From contig CAMDOF010000025.1 of the NCBI GenBank assembly GCA_945903465.1, positions 1 through 61,193 on the forward strand: a stretch of 61,193 bases of DNA, read 5' to 3'. Both the position numbers and the translations under genes were made by a program. This document shows positions 47,694 through 56,004 of this stretch, one piece after another (positions within the stretch are counted from its first letter, which is position 1; the number at the start of each line of letters is the position of its first letter). The notes beneath the pieces are model-generated. The model was not told where the DNA came from. It worked only from the letters and a program-made list of their open reading frames with translations, and made no database searches. This DNA comes from Opitutus sp. GAS368. GTDB lineage: Bacteria > Verrucomicrobiota > Verrucomicrobiia > Opitutales > Opitutaceae.

Positions 47694-47912
47694 CCCCACC
47701 ACTCCGCCACCGCCACCTCACGCCGGGCGTTTCTGTTTTTACATAGGGATCGCCTCGGCTCAACTCCGCCGCACGCGCTCTTACTGTCCGATCACCTCCC
47801 CGTTGTCAGCTCCACGCTCGCACGTTCCCTTCTCCCCGAGACCATCGCCACTCAACATCACCCTTCCCCGTCCGCGATCCTCGGCCTGCCGACCCCGCCA
47901 TCGAACCATCCT

Positions 47913-50900
47913 ATGAAACCATCGCATCATGCCCCCACGCTTCACCCCACCCTCCTGGCAACCGCGCTCGCCACGGTCCTGATCATGGCGGCCTCCCCGC
48001 CCCTCCCCGCTCAATCCGTCGCACCAGCCTCACCCGACGCCCAGACCCTCGCTCGCTACGACCTGAACCGTAACGGCCGCCTCGACCCCGATGAACTCGC
48101 CTTGTGGCGCGCCGATGAAAGCAAAGCGGCCTCCTCCGTAAAAACTTCCGCTCGGGCCAGCCTCGGCGATGTCATTGCCTTGTCGCCATTCGAGGTCAGC
48201 GCCACTCAGGACCGCGGCTACTCCGCGGCCAACACCCTCGCCGGCACTCGTCTCAATTCCAAACTCGAGGACCTCGCCGGCTCCGTCTCGGTCATCACCA
48301 AACAGCAGCTGTCCGATATGGCCGCTCTCGATATTAATGATATCTTTCTCTACGAGGTTGGCACGGAGGGCACGGGGCAGTTTACCGACCTGACTAACGA
48401 CGGCCGCGGCGAGGGGGTCTGGGATAATGTTTCCGGTAATCCGACCGGCGCCAATCGGATGCGCGGGCTGAGCTCCGCCAACATCGCCGCCAACGGTTTC
48501 ACCGCCAGTAGCACGATTCCGATCGATACTTATAACATCGATGCCGTCGAGATTGCGCGCGGCCCCAATTCCACGCTCGCCGGTCTCGCCGACGCCGGCG
48601 GTACCGTCAACCTCGTCACCAGTCGTGGCAATGTCGGCCGCGACACCAGCAACCTCCAAACCCGCTTCGATAATTTCGGCGGTCACCGCGCCAGCATCGA
48701 TCTCAATCGCGTCATCATCCGCGACAAACTCGCCGTCCGCTTTTCCGCAGTTTACAACGAGACTGGCTACGTCCGCAAACCGTCCGTCGATCGCACCAAC
48801 CGCCAGCAGTACGCGCTTAAAATCAAGCCGTTCGCCACCACTTCGATCAACGCCTCATTCGAGTCCTTCCACGAATTTGCGCAACGCGCCAACTCCGTCA
48901 CCCCCCGCGATACCGTCTCTCTCTGGAAATCTCGCGGCAGCCCAACGTGGGATCCCCTCACCTTCACCGCGACCGTCAACGGCCAAAAATTTGTCAACCC
49001 CAACGCCGCCACCCTCACCCAACTCGGTCTCGCCGACGGCTTCGGCAACACCCGCATCCTCGAGTTCATCGATGCCGGCCAGATTCAGTTGATCACTAAA
49101 GCCGTCAATCCCAACAACCCGCTCCTCGGTCTCACCGCCACCCAGCGCATGCTCTCGCCCAGTGGCGAAGTGGCCGCCGGCCCGCTCTACCGGATCTCCG
49201 GTTCGACCAACCAGGCCTTTTACGATTGGACCGCGATCAACCTCGCCGCTTCCGCTTATCAAATTCAGCGCGCCGCCATCGCCAACGTCAGCCTCGACCA
49301 AGGACTCATCCATACCCCCCGCCACCGCCTCGATTTAAATGTCGCCTGGCGCCGCGAGGATCAGGACGACTACCGCCGCCAGTTCATCGGCCAAGTCGAT
49401 GGCGTCGGTACGACCGTGACCATCGATGTCAACGAGCGCCTCCCCGATGGCCGCCCCAACCCTTACTTCCTCCGTCCTTTCATCGGTGGGGTGAATCCGC
49501 AGATCTTCAAGAAGCCCGTCTTTAACGACAGCTACCGTGCCCAACTCGCGTACCAACTCGATCTCCGCGCAGAAAAGAATTTCTCCAAGTGGCTCGGCCT
49601 CCACCGCGCCATCGGCTACGGCGAGTACAGCCTCCGCATCGCCGCACCCAACAACCTCCGCTTCCACGATACCGTGACGGACAACGTCAACTACCAGCCG
49701 GGCATCGCGAACCTCACTCCGACCACGAGCCTCGCCAATAATAACGGCGCCCTCATGTACCCTCTTTATTACATGGGTAACACCAAGGGCGGCGGAGTCG
49801 AATACGCCAACTCCGGCCCGGTCGCCGCCAATGGCGCGTTCAAAGCCTCGTACGTCGGCGCGACCTCGACCAGCTATAATCTCAACGAGCCCGTCACCAT
49901 CAAAGAGGTTTATTTCGCCCTCGGTCAGCAGAAGAAAAAAATCCGCACCACCGGCGCCAGCATGCAGAGTTACTTTCTCAACGACCAAATCGTCACGACG
50001 CTCGGCCAGCGTAATGACCGCGTCAATACACAGGATAACCTCGCCACCCCGCTCAGCGGCGGGTTCATCGACGAGACCAATCTCCTCAACTTCGGCCTCA
50101 ACAAGCGCTGGCGCTTCGGCGATACCCGGAGCCAGGGCGTCGTCATAAAACCTTTGCGGAGCCTCGCCTTTCTCAACCGCGAGGCGAACCAGGGCTCCGG
50201 CGCGACCCGTTTCCTCGCACAGGCGTTGCGCGGCGTTAACTTCCATTACAATCAATCCAATTCTTTCCAACCCGCCGATACCGCCTACAATCTTTACCTT
50301 CAGGAACTCCCCAACCCCACCGGCACGTCGAGGGAATACGGTTTCAGCCTCAACCTCTTCGATGATCGCTTCTCTCTGCGAGTCACCCACCAGGAGACCC
50401 TCCAAGTTCACACCCGCGCCGGCACTGGCGTCATCGCGACGCGCGCCTTGGCCATCGACTTCGATAACTCCACCCAAAATCTCACCTTCGGCCTCTTCGA
50501 TCTCGCGACCAGTTGGGCCCAGTCCATCAACCCCGCCCTGACCCTCGCCCAAGCGCAGGAGACCGCGGCCAAACAGATCGGCTACACCCCCGCGTTCATT
50601 AACAGCGCCGCCAACAAGACGATCGCGGATGCCAGCGACGCCGCTTCCCGCGGCTGGGAACTCGAGCTCCAGTACAACCCCACGCGCTTCTGGACCGTCA
50701 AGGTCACTGGTAACCAGCAGGAGGCCGTCGATTCCAATATTTCGCTTTTCATGCAGCAATTCATCAACGAGCGCCTGCCGCTCTGGACCACCTTGCGCAT
50801 TCCCACCACCCGCCTGCCGGATGGCTCCCAACTCGCGGGCGCCGGCGATTTGTGGTGGACCACTGCCACCGGCAGCAACGGTCAACCCGTCAATTATTTT

Positions 50901-51374
50901 AACACCAACGTGCAGACGCCTCTCAACCTCGCCATTACCTCGCAGGGAAAAAAGAAACCCCAGACCCGCGAATATCGTTTCCGCGCGATCACCAACTTCC
51001 AACTCGCTGGCCTCAGCGGTCTCGCCGGCGATAACCCCTGGCTTAAAAACGCTTCAATCGGCGGATCCTACGGCTGGTCAAGCCGCGGCGCCATCGGCTA
51101 CCTCGCCGGCACCCCCGATCCCGATGGAATCGTGCGCTCCCTCGACCGCACCAAGCCTTTCTACGATCGAGCCGTCGGCAATATCGACGTCAACCTCGGC
51201 TACACCACCCGTTTCTTTAAAAACAAAATCCGCACCCGCTTCCAGCTCAACGTCCGCAACGCGACCGAGAGCGGTCACCTCCAAGGCGTTGCCATCAATC
51301 CCGATGGCAAATTCTTCTCCTATCGAATCATCGACCCGCGACAGTTTATTTTCACCACCACCTTCGACTTGTAA
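47913..51374 (+). CDS. TonB-dependent outer-membrane receptor with N-terminal EF-hand
   Basis: This is a 1153-residue protein. The signal peptide is about 1-34 (LLATALATVLIMAASPPLPAQ). The mature N-terminus carries a canonical EF-hand loop, D50-L-N-R-N-G-R-L-D-P-D-E61, with every calcium-coordinating position filled. VIALSPFEVS, GYSAANTLAGTRLNSKLED and the plug (GSVSVITKQQLSDMAALDIN, YNIDAVEIARGPNSTLAGLA) follow. The barrel ends YRIIDPRQFIFTTTFDL. It lies 219 bases after the PcRGLX/YetA-like gene and probably imports its products. The EF-hand would sit in the periplasm next to the plug, so calcium could affect gating or partner binding. Confidence 0.93.
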   Translation: MKPSHHAPTLHPTLLATALATVLIMAASPPLPAQSVAPASPDAQTLARYDLNRNGRLDPDELALWRADESKAASSVKTSARASLGDVIALSPFEVSATQDRGYSAANTLAGTRLNSKLEDLAGSVSVITKQQLSDMAALDINDIFLYEVGTEGTGQFTDLTNDGRGEGVWDNVSGNPTGANRMRGLSSANIAANGFTASSTIPIDTYNIDAVEIARGPNSTLAGLADAGGTVNLVTSRGNVGRDTSNLQTRFDNFGGHRASIDLNRVIIRDKLAVRFSAVYNETGYVRKPSVDRTNRQQYALKIKPFATTSINASFESFHEFAQRANSVTPRDTVSLWKSRGSPTWDPLTFTATVNGQKFVNPNAATLTQLGLADGFGNTRILEFIDAGQIQLITKAVNPNNPLLGLTATQRMLSPSGEVAAGPLYRISGSTNQAFYDWTAINLAASAYQIQRAAIANVSLDQGLIHTPRHRLDLNVAWRREDQDDYRRQFIGQVDGVGTTVTIDVNERLPDGRPNPYFLRPFIGGVNPQIFKKPVFNDSYRAQLAYQLDLRAEKNFSKWLGLHRAIGYGEYSLRIAAPNNLRFHDTVTDNVNYQPGIANLTPTTSLANNNGALMYPLYYMGNTKGGGVEYANSGPVAANGAFKASYVGATSTSYNLNEPVTIKEVYFALGQQKKKIRTTGASMQSYFLNDQIVTTLGQRNDRVNTQDNLATPLSGGFIDETNLLNFGLNKRWRFGDTRSQGVVIKPLRSLAFLNREANQGSGATRFLAQALRGVNFHYNQSNSFQPADTAYNLYLQELPNPTGTSREYGFSLNLFDDRFSLRVTHQETLQVHTRAGTGVIATRALAIDFDNSTQNLTFGLFDLATSWAQSINPALTLAQAQETAAKQIGYTPAFINSAANKTIADASDAASRGWELELQYNPTRFWTVKVTGNQQEAVDSNISLFMQQFINERLPLWTTLRIPTTRLPDGSQLAGAGDLWWTTATGSNGQPVNYFNTNVQTPLNLAITSQGKKKPQTREYRFRAITNFQLAGLSGLAGDNPWLKNASIGGSYGWSSRGAIGYLAGTPDPDGIVRSLDRTKPFYDRAVGNIDVNLGYTTRFFKNKIRTRFQLNVRNATESGHLQGVAINPDGKFFSYRIIDPRQFIFTTTFDL

Positions 51375-52427
51375 CGTAAGGCCGGCGGGCTTTTCTCCCG
51401 GGTCCGCCCGGTCCAGACCGCCGCTCCGGAAAACTCCGCGACTTCTCCATTTTTTCGCCAGCCACCCCATCCCCTGAGCAAGAATTTCCCGAGGACACTG
51501 CAGGGCCCGTTTAACCGGCCATCATCTGCAAAATCGTCTCCGACGCGGGCTCGCGCAATCCGTCTGCCCTGCGATCCGGCCAATTGTGCGCACGTGCGCA
51601 CAATTGGAAAACCGGTAAATTTGCGCGCAGGGCCCACGCCTGCGGCCGGCCGCCGTGCCCGCTCTATCCGCATCAGCCCAATCACGGATGAAGGCGGAGG
51701 CGTTTACCCACCAGCAAGATACTCGTGCCACCTTGCCCGCCGCCGGCGAGCCCTTGGCCGCCGTTGGCATTCGCCCCGCCGTCGCCGGTGATTTTATCAA
51801 ACGTATCCTAAATTAAATTACAAAAATCTCGGGGCAAAACTTCCGGAGCGACCAAACTCATCGGACCAGCTGCGCAGCTTCGTCACCCCCTCAGCGTCGA
51901 CCGTCTTACGAAACGAGCCTGACCGCGCATATTTTTGACCGAATCCCTCGGAAGCCGCCGATCAAGTCGTGACGCGCGCCGCCCGCGTGCCCGGTAGGTG
52001 GACGGTAAATCCTCGGGCGCACCCGTGGCCTTGCCGGGTTCACCATGAAGCCACCGGTCGCCGGATCCGGTTTCGCCTTGAGGCCGGTCCGGCGCGGATG
52101 CTGGTCACGACCTCGCGGGCACGGACGCGGCAAAAACCGCGTCCGTATTTCCGCCCACGGCGGTGGCAGCGGCCAACACCCGTTCGCGTCCTCCGCCGGA
52201 GGAGAGTTTGCACAGGGCCGCGGCGGTGGCCGGCCGACCCGCTGAACGGCTTCTGAAAAGGGCCGCCTCTGCGGCGATTGCGGCCGATCGACCCGCCTTG
52301 GCCGACACGAAGAGGGCCGCTGATTTTCATCTCGCCGAGGGCCCGCCCAACGAGCCTCCCACCAGCAAGCAGGCGGTCCGCCCACTCTAGCCAAATCCAA
52401 CCGCCGCGCGCGTCGGATCTCTGCGCG
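51375..52427. other. intergenic gap between convergent genes
   Basis: These are 1.05 kb with no convincing gene. Open frames here are short and arginine/proline-rich, typical of non-coding GC-rich DNA. The one clear feature is the palindrome at 51580-51607. An AT-rich patch lies at 51805-51830. Confidence 0.5.
51580..51607. repeat. 28-bp perfect palindrome, third copy of the family
   Basis: The core 51581-51606 equals the 26-bp palindromes at 20.2-20.3 kb base for base. Here one further C/G pair extends it to 28 bases. It lies 205 bases after the receptor stop and is followed by GAAAA. Confidence 0.93.
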
Positions 52428-52791
52428 CTAACGCTTCACGTGGTTCCGCCACTCCCATGGCAACACCGACTCAGGCCCGATAATATAAACTCGGTAGTAG
52501 AGCCAAAAAATCACCAGCCCAAGCAGCAGCAAAAAGCCCATCTCGCCGAGCCCCCCCCCAAGTCTGCCGACTCCCTCGGTGCAGCGCGCCAATGAACATC
52601 ACGATCGCCGGCGCGACGAGCAGCGTCACTAGGGAGGTGCCGATCAGGACCATGCCCATAATCGCGGCGGTCCGGAGTAAAACATCATCGATCAAGCGCG
52701 CTTTGTAGCTCACCATCTCCACGCAAAGATTCAGCAGCAAAAGACAGCACGGGAGTACATAATAGTTCCGAATCATTCGATCGCTTTTCAT
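52428..52791 (-). pseudogene. small membrane protein frameshifted at a poly-G tract
   Basis: From the ATG at 52791 (MKSDRMIRNYYVLPCCLLLL) the frame encodes two hydrophobic helices (VLPCCLLLLNLCVEM; MGMVLIGTSLVTLLVAPAIVMFIGAL) and then RGSRQTW. There it enters nine consecutive G (C on the plus strand, 52551-52559). In the given frame the remainder is not membrane-like and ends at YYRA. Removing one G restores LGEMGFLLLLGLVIFWLYY... and a tail ending EWRNHVKR at a TAG at 52428, a clear third helix. The intact protein would have about 120 residues. I do not recognise a family. Sequencing error, mutation or phase variation could explain the tract. Confidence 0.6.
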
Positions 52792-53059
52792 AGTCGCGCC
52801 ACGAGCCTGGGCCGCTCCGCCAGCCCACGAAAGCGCAAACTGCGCAACGCCACCCCCAAGGAAAAAACTCCGCCCGCCACCACGCCATCGCTCCGCCCGC
52901 CACCACGCCATCCCGCTGCCCCTCACTCCAGCCACTCACCCAAAACGCAGCGTCACCTCATCCGTGCCCCTTCCGCCCGACCTTCCGGCTCGCCCTCGAT
53001 CTTTTTTAGATTTTGCTCATCCCTGCGCGACCACCTGAAACCGGCGGCCGCTTTTCATT

Positions 53060-53494
53060 ATGAGCTCCATCATCACAGACGCCACGCTCCGCCGACTGGA
53101 AAAAATCGCCCAAGCGGCCGCGACGAAATCCTACTCTCCGTATTCAAAATTCCCGGTCGGCGCCGCCGTGCTCGCCGCCAGCGGCAAAATCTACGGCGGG
53201 TGCAACGTCGAAAACGCCTCCTACGGCCTCACGCATTGCGCCGAACGCACCGCCATCTGCACCGCCGTGACCGCGGGCGAACGCCACCTTCGCGCCGTCG
53301 TCATCTACACGCCAACTCCCACCCCCACCCTGCCCTGCGGGGCCTGCCGGCAGTTCATCAATGAATTCGCGCCGCACGCCACCATCATCAGCACGTGCGC
53401 TTCAAAGCTTCGCAAAAAAACATCCCTCACGGAACTCCTGCCCGACGCGTTCGGTCCCGCCCATTTAACGACGCCAGCTCGGCACCACCGCTGA
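53060..53494 (+). CDS. cdd: cytidine deaminase
   Basis: This is a 144-residue homotetrameric-type cytidine deaminase. It converts cytidine and deoxycytidine to uridine and deoxyuridine in pyrimidine salvage. The zinc site is C60-A-E62 (ENASYGLTHCAERTAI, with E62 as the proton shuttle) together with P92-C-G-A-C96. SPYSKFPVGAAVL near the N-terminus is the family signature. The last 20 residues after the core (DAFGPAHLTTPARHHR) are a slightly extended tail. The gene stands alone between a broken membrane-protein gene and the arsenic cluster. Confidence 0.94.
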   Translation: MSSIITDATLRRLEKIAQAAATKSYSPYSKFPVGAAVLAASGKIYGGCNVENASYGLTHCAERTAICTAVTAGERHLRAVVIYTPTPTPTLPCGACRQFINEFAPHATIISTCASKLRKKTSLTELLPDAFGPAHLTTPARHHR

Positions 53495-53950
53495 GTCGCC
53501 GCATCCCCCGCCGGCATCGTGTGCCGCTGTACCCGGCCGGACTTTTTTATTTCCATCTGCCCCGCCGCCAAACCGCGCCTCGCTGCCAGCAGGCGCCCAC
53601 CATCCTATTTTTAATTTACGAGGTTCGCTTTCAATGATTCGCGTCCCGGCCTCGCGCGGGCGCTCCTCTCTTTCGGACTACCTGATCGCCGGCGAACCGC
53701 CAACCCGCGGCGGACTTTCCCTTCCGCCCCCGACCGTCCAGCCAAAGGGCACGCGCCGCGTCGCGGTACAGGGAATGCCCCCTTCGGCTCTCACGAGGAA
53801 GATGACCACCGCCGCTTTCGCCACCGGCCCGCGCCCTCGGTCCTGACGATTCCGCTCTACCCCATCACCCGCTTCGTCATTTTTTTTCGCAGGAGACTTC
53901 CGGCCATATCCGACTTGAACTATATTCCTTTTAAGGTATATTGAAGGCTG
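53495..53950. other. intergenic gap ending in the ars promoter
   Basis: These are 456 bases. A 70-residue open frame at 53634-53846 has no recognisable homology and an Arg/Pro-rich translation, so I do not call it a gene. The only supported feature is the promoter/operator at 53915-53942. Confidence 0.45.
53915..53942 (+). promoter_or_regulatory. candidate ars promoter with overlapping ArsR operator
   Basis: TTGAAC (53915-53920) and TATATT (53937-53942) are spaced by 16 bases, as for a housekeeping promoter. Between and over them lies a near-perfect inverted repeat at 53922-53941: ATATTCCTT, two bases, AAGGTATAT (8 of 9 positions paired). An ArsR dimer bound here would block RNA polymerase. 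The predicted transcription start is close to the TTG start codon at 53951, so the leader would be extremely short. Confidence 0.55.
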
Positions 53951-54337
53951 TTGAAACTGGTTTCCATCTACGAGTGCCTGTGCGACGCGACTCGCTTGCG
54001 GTTACTCAATTTGCTGCTGCAAGGGCCGCTGTGCGTCTGCCATTTTCAAGCCGTGCTCGGCGAGTCCCAGGTAAAAATCTCCAAGCACCTTAGCTACCTC
54101 CGCGCCCGCCGCTTGGTGACGTCTCGGCGTGAGGGCAATTGGATGATCTATGCGCTGGCCCGGCCAGCAGCGCGCTCGCCGGAACTCGCGGCCAATCTCA
54201 CGTGTTTGCGCAAATGTGCTCAAGCCAGCCCTCCGCTCCAACGCGATCTCGCCCAGCTCAAGAATCTCTCCCTCGCCTGCACGCCAAAAGGCTCCGCTCG
54301 CACCCACGGGCCCAGCGGAATTTTCGGCCGTAGCTAA
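53951..54337 (+). CDS. arsR: ArsR-family metalloregulatory repressor
   Basis: This is a 128-residue protein starting at TTG 53951, with GAAGG five bases upstream; no earlier start keeps the homology. It is a winged-helix protein: LVSIYECLCDATRLRLLNLLLQGPLCVCHFQAVLGESQVKISKHLSYLRARRLV. The C-V-C pair in LCVCHFQ is the classical ArsR As(III)-binding motif (ELCVCDL in the best-known members). A further pair (CLRKC) lies near residue 90. It should repress its own operon until arsenite binds. DUF6428 and ArsC follow on the same strand. Confidence 0.9.
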   Translation: MKLVSIYECLCDATRLRLLNLLLQGPLCVCHFQAVLGESQVKISKHLSYLRARRLVTSRREGNWMIYALARPAARSPELAANLTCLRKCAQASPPLQRDLAQLKNLSLACTPKGSARTHGPSGIFGRS

Positions 54338-54356
54338 CTGCCATCCTCATCATTTC

Positions 54357-54881
54357 ATGAACCAAGCCGCTTCTCCATTAATCGAAACCACCTCCCCTGG
54401 CGAGTGCCCCACGCCTTGCGCAGAGACGGCCGCCCTGACCGTCTCCGCTCTCCGCGCCGCGCTGGCCAGCGCGCCCGCCTCGCCGCTTACCGTGATCTGG
54501 CCGGATGGCGACACCATCGAGCCGCATTTCCATGTCACCGAGGTCGGGCGCGTGCAAAAAGACTTTGTCGATTGTGGCGGCACCATCCGCCGAACGGTCA
54601 CTTGCCTTCTGCAAACGTGGGTGAGCGATGACGTCGATCATCGCATCACCGCTGGTAAACTCTTGAAGGCTCTCGATCATGCGCGCCCAGTCCTCGGCGA
54701 CGATGACCTCCCCGTGGAACTTGAATACGAGACGTGCAACGTCGTCCAACTGAAGGTCGCCGCCGTCGTGGCAACGCCGGAGGGGTTCTCCCTTCAACTG
54801 GCCTCAAAGCACACCGATTGCCTCGCAAAGGAACTTTGTATCCCCGCCGCGAGGGGCGTGCGCTCCGGCGGTGGCTGCTGA
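54357..54881 (+). CDS. DUF6428 family protein of ars operons
   Basis: This is a 174-residue protein. The ATG at 54357 lies 19 bases after the arsR stop; an upstream in-frame reading overlaps arsR and has no homology. The core (PLTVIWPDGDTIEPHFHVTEVGRVQKDFVDCGGTIRRTVTCLLQTWVSDD...HRITAGKLLKAL) matches DUF6428, a family seen mainly beside arsR and arsC. The cysteines CGGTIRRTVTC and the histidines HFH could bind metalloid. A C-terminal SGGGC adds another thiol. Its biochemical role is unknown. It ends ten bases before arsC. Confidence 0.8.
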   Translation: MNQAASPLIETTSPGECPTPCAETAALTVSALRAALASAPASPLTVIWPDGDTIEPHFHVTEVGRVQKDFVDCGGTIRRTVTCLLQTWVSDDVDHRITAGKLLKALDHARPVLGDDDLPVELEYETCNVVQLKVAAVVATPEGFSLQLASKHTDCLAKELCIPAARGVRSGGGC

Positions 54882-54890
54882 TTTTCGACC

Positions 54891-55355
54891 ATGCCAACCC
54901 TCAAGCCGACCATTCTCGTCCTCTGCACGGGCAACTCCTGCCGCAGTCACCTCGCCGAAGGCCTGTTGCGCGCTGCCGCCGGAGACCTGTTCTCGGTCGC
55001 CAGCGCGGGCTCCCACCCCGCCGGTTATGTTCATCCCATGGCCATCGCGGTAATGAAGGAAATCGATATCGATATTTCCGCGCATACCTCAAAACACATG
55101 AATGAATTTCTTACCGGCCACGTCGAGACTGTCATCACCGTTTGCGGAAATGCCGAGCAAGCGTGCCCCCTCTTTCCCGGCCAGGTCAACCGGCATCATT
55201 GGCCGTTCGAAGACCCCGCTCATGCGAGCGGTACCGCGGAAGAAAAATTAGCCCTGTTCCGCCGCGTCCGGAACGAAATCCAACGCACCTTCACCGCCTA
55301 TGCTGACGGTCGACGCGACCAGCAAAAATCATCTGGCCGAGCCGCCTCCGCCTGA
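54891..55355 (+). CDS. arsC: arsenate reductase, thioredoxin-coupled type
   Basis: This is a 154-residue member of the low-molecular-weight phosphatase-like ArsC family. It reduces arsenate to arsenite in the cytoplasm. The phosphatase loop C12-T-G-N-S-C17-R-S is followed by C85 and C92 (VCGNAEQACPLFPG). These cysteines correspond to the C10/C82/C89 relay of the Staphylococcus enzyme. HWPFEDPA matches the downstream conserved part. The last 12 residues are a non-conserved tail. Arsenite made here would need export, yet no ArsB, Acr3 or permease gene follows within the window. Confidence 0.92.
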   Translation: MPTLKPTILVLCTGNSCRSHLAEGLLRAAAGDLFSVASAGSHPAGYVHPMAIAVMKEIDIDISAHTSKHMNEFLTGHVETVITVCGNAEQACPLFPGQVNRHHWPFEDPAHASGTAEEKLALFRRVRNEIQRTFTAYADGRRDQQKSSGRAASA

Positions 55356-56004
55356 CCCTCACTTGGCCCCGGCCCAACGGACTCGCCGTTCCCAGCCGAG
55401 CAAAAAATCTTCGTCAGCGGAATGCCGCCCGCACTCTCCGGGTTCTCCTGCCGTGGAAAAACCCCGCCGCCGCCCTCGGCTGCGGTCAGCCCTTGGGTCC
55501 CGGAGTATCGCCTGAGCGACCCGATTTCCCGCCGCGCGCGGGCGGCGGACGCGGCGGGGGCCGCACCCTCATGGTCGCGACTGAGTATCCATTTTTCAAC
55601 GACACCCAGCCACCCCTCTGCTCGACTTTAGCAGCCGCCGGAGGATTCGCCGAGCTGCGTGGAGACGCCGCTTGGCGATCATTTTTTTCTGGAAGCCCGG
55701 GGAGCAGCGATCAATTCCCCGGCACCCTCGCCTGGGGTGCGCCCCGTTCCGCCCGCGGTCCGCCAACCATGCGTCGCGGTGAGTCCATGCGCAGATTCTC
55801 GCATGGGGTGCGCCCCGTTCCGCCCGCGGTCCGCCCCCCTGCACCCGCCGCCTTCAGGACCGGGCCCGCATCGGCCGTTCGGTGGGCGCTCCATCGGTTT
55901 TCTACCTACAAAACGCCCTTGACTGGAGGATGCATCGATTAACGGTCCAACGCACTCCTCGCCGCGGTTACCACAACCCAGCCGCCCTCCCTTTTTTCGC
56001 TTTT
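55356..56004. other. intergenic gap with a short duplicated segment
   Basis: These are 649 bases between arsC and the aminotransferase gene. No gene is recognisable. A 32-bp sequence (TGGGGTGCGCCCCGTTCCGC...) occurs at 55733-55764 and again, identical, at 55804-55835, giving a 71-base period. Confidence 0.6.
55733..55835. repeat. pair of identical 32-bp direct repeats
   Basis: Copies at 55733-55764 and 55804-55835 are separated by 39 unique bases. With only two units this is not a CRISPR array. Each copy has a GGGG...CCCC stem-forming core. They lie 170-270 bases upstream of the aminotransferase start. Confidence 0.8.

Noticed and set aside
49335..51002. Minus-strand open frame of 555 codons opposite the last TonB receptor
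   Set aside because: It lies wholly inside the receptor gene, has no homology I recognise and shows the skewed composition of an antisense frame.
53634..53846. 70-codon open frame before the ars promoter
   Set aside because: There is no homology, an Arg/Pro/Ser-rich translation and no partner gene; it probably is not coding.
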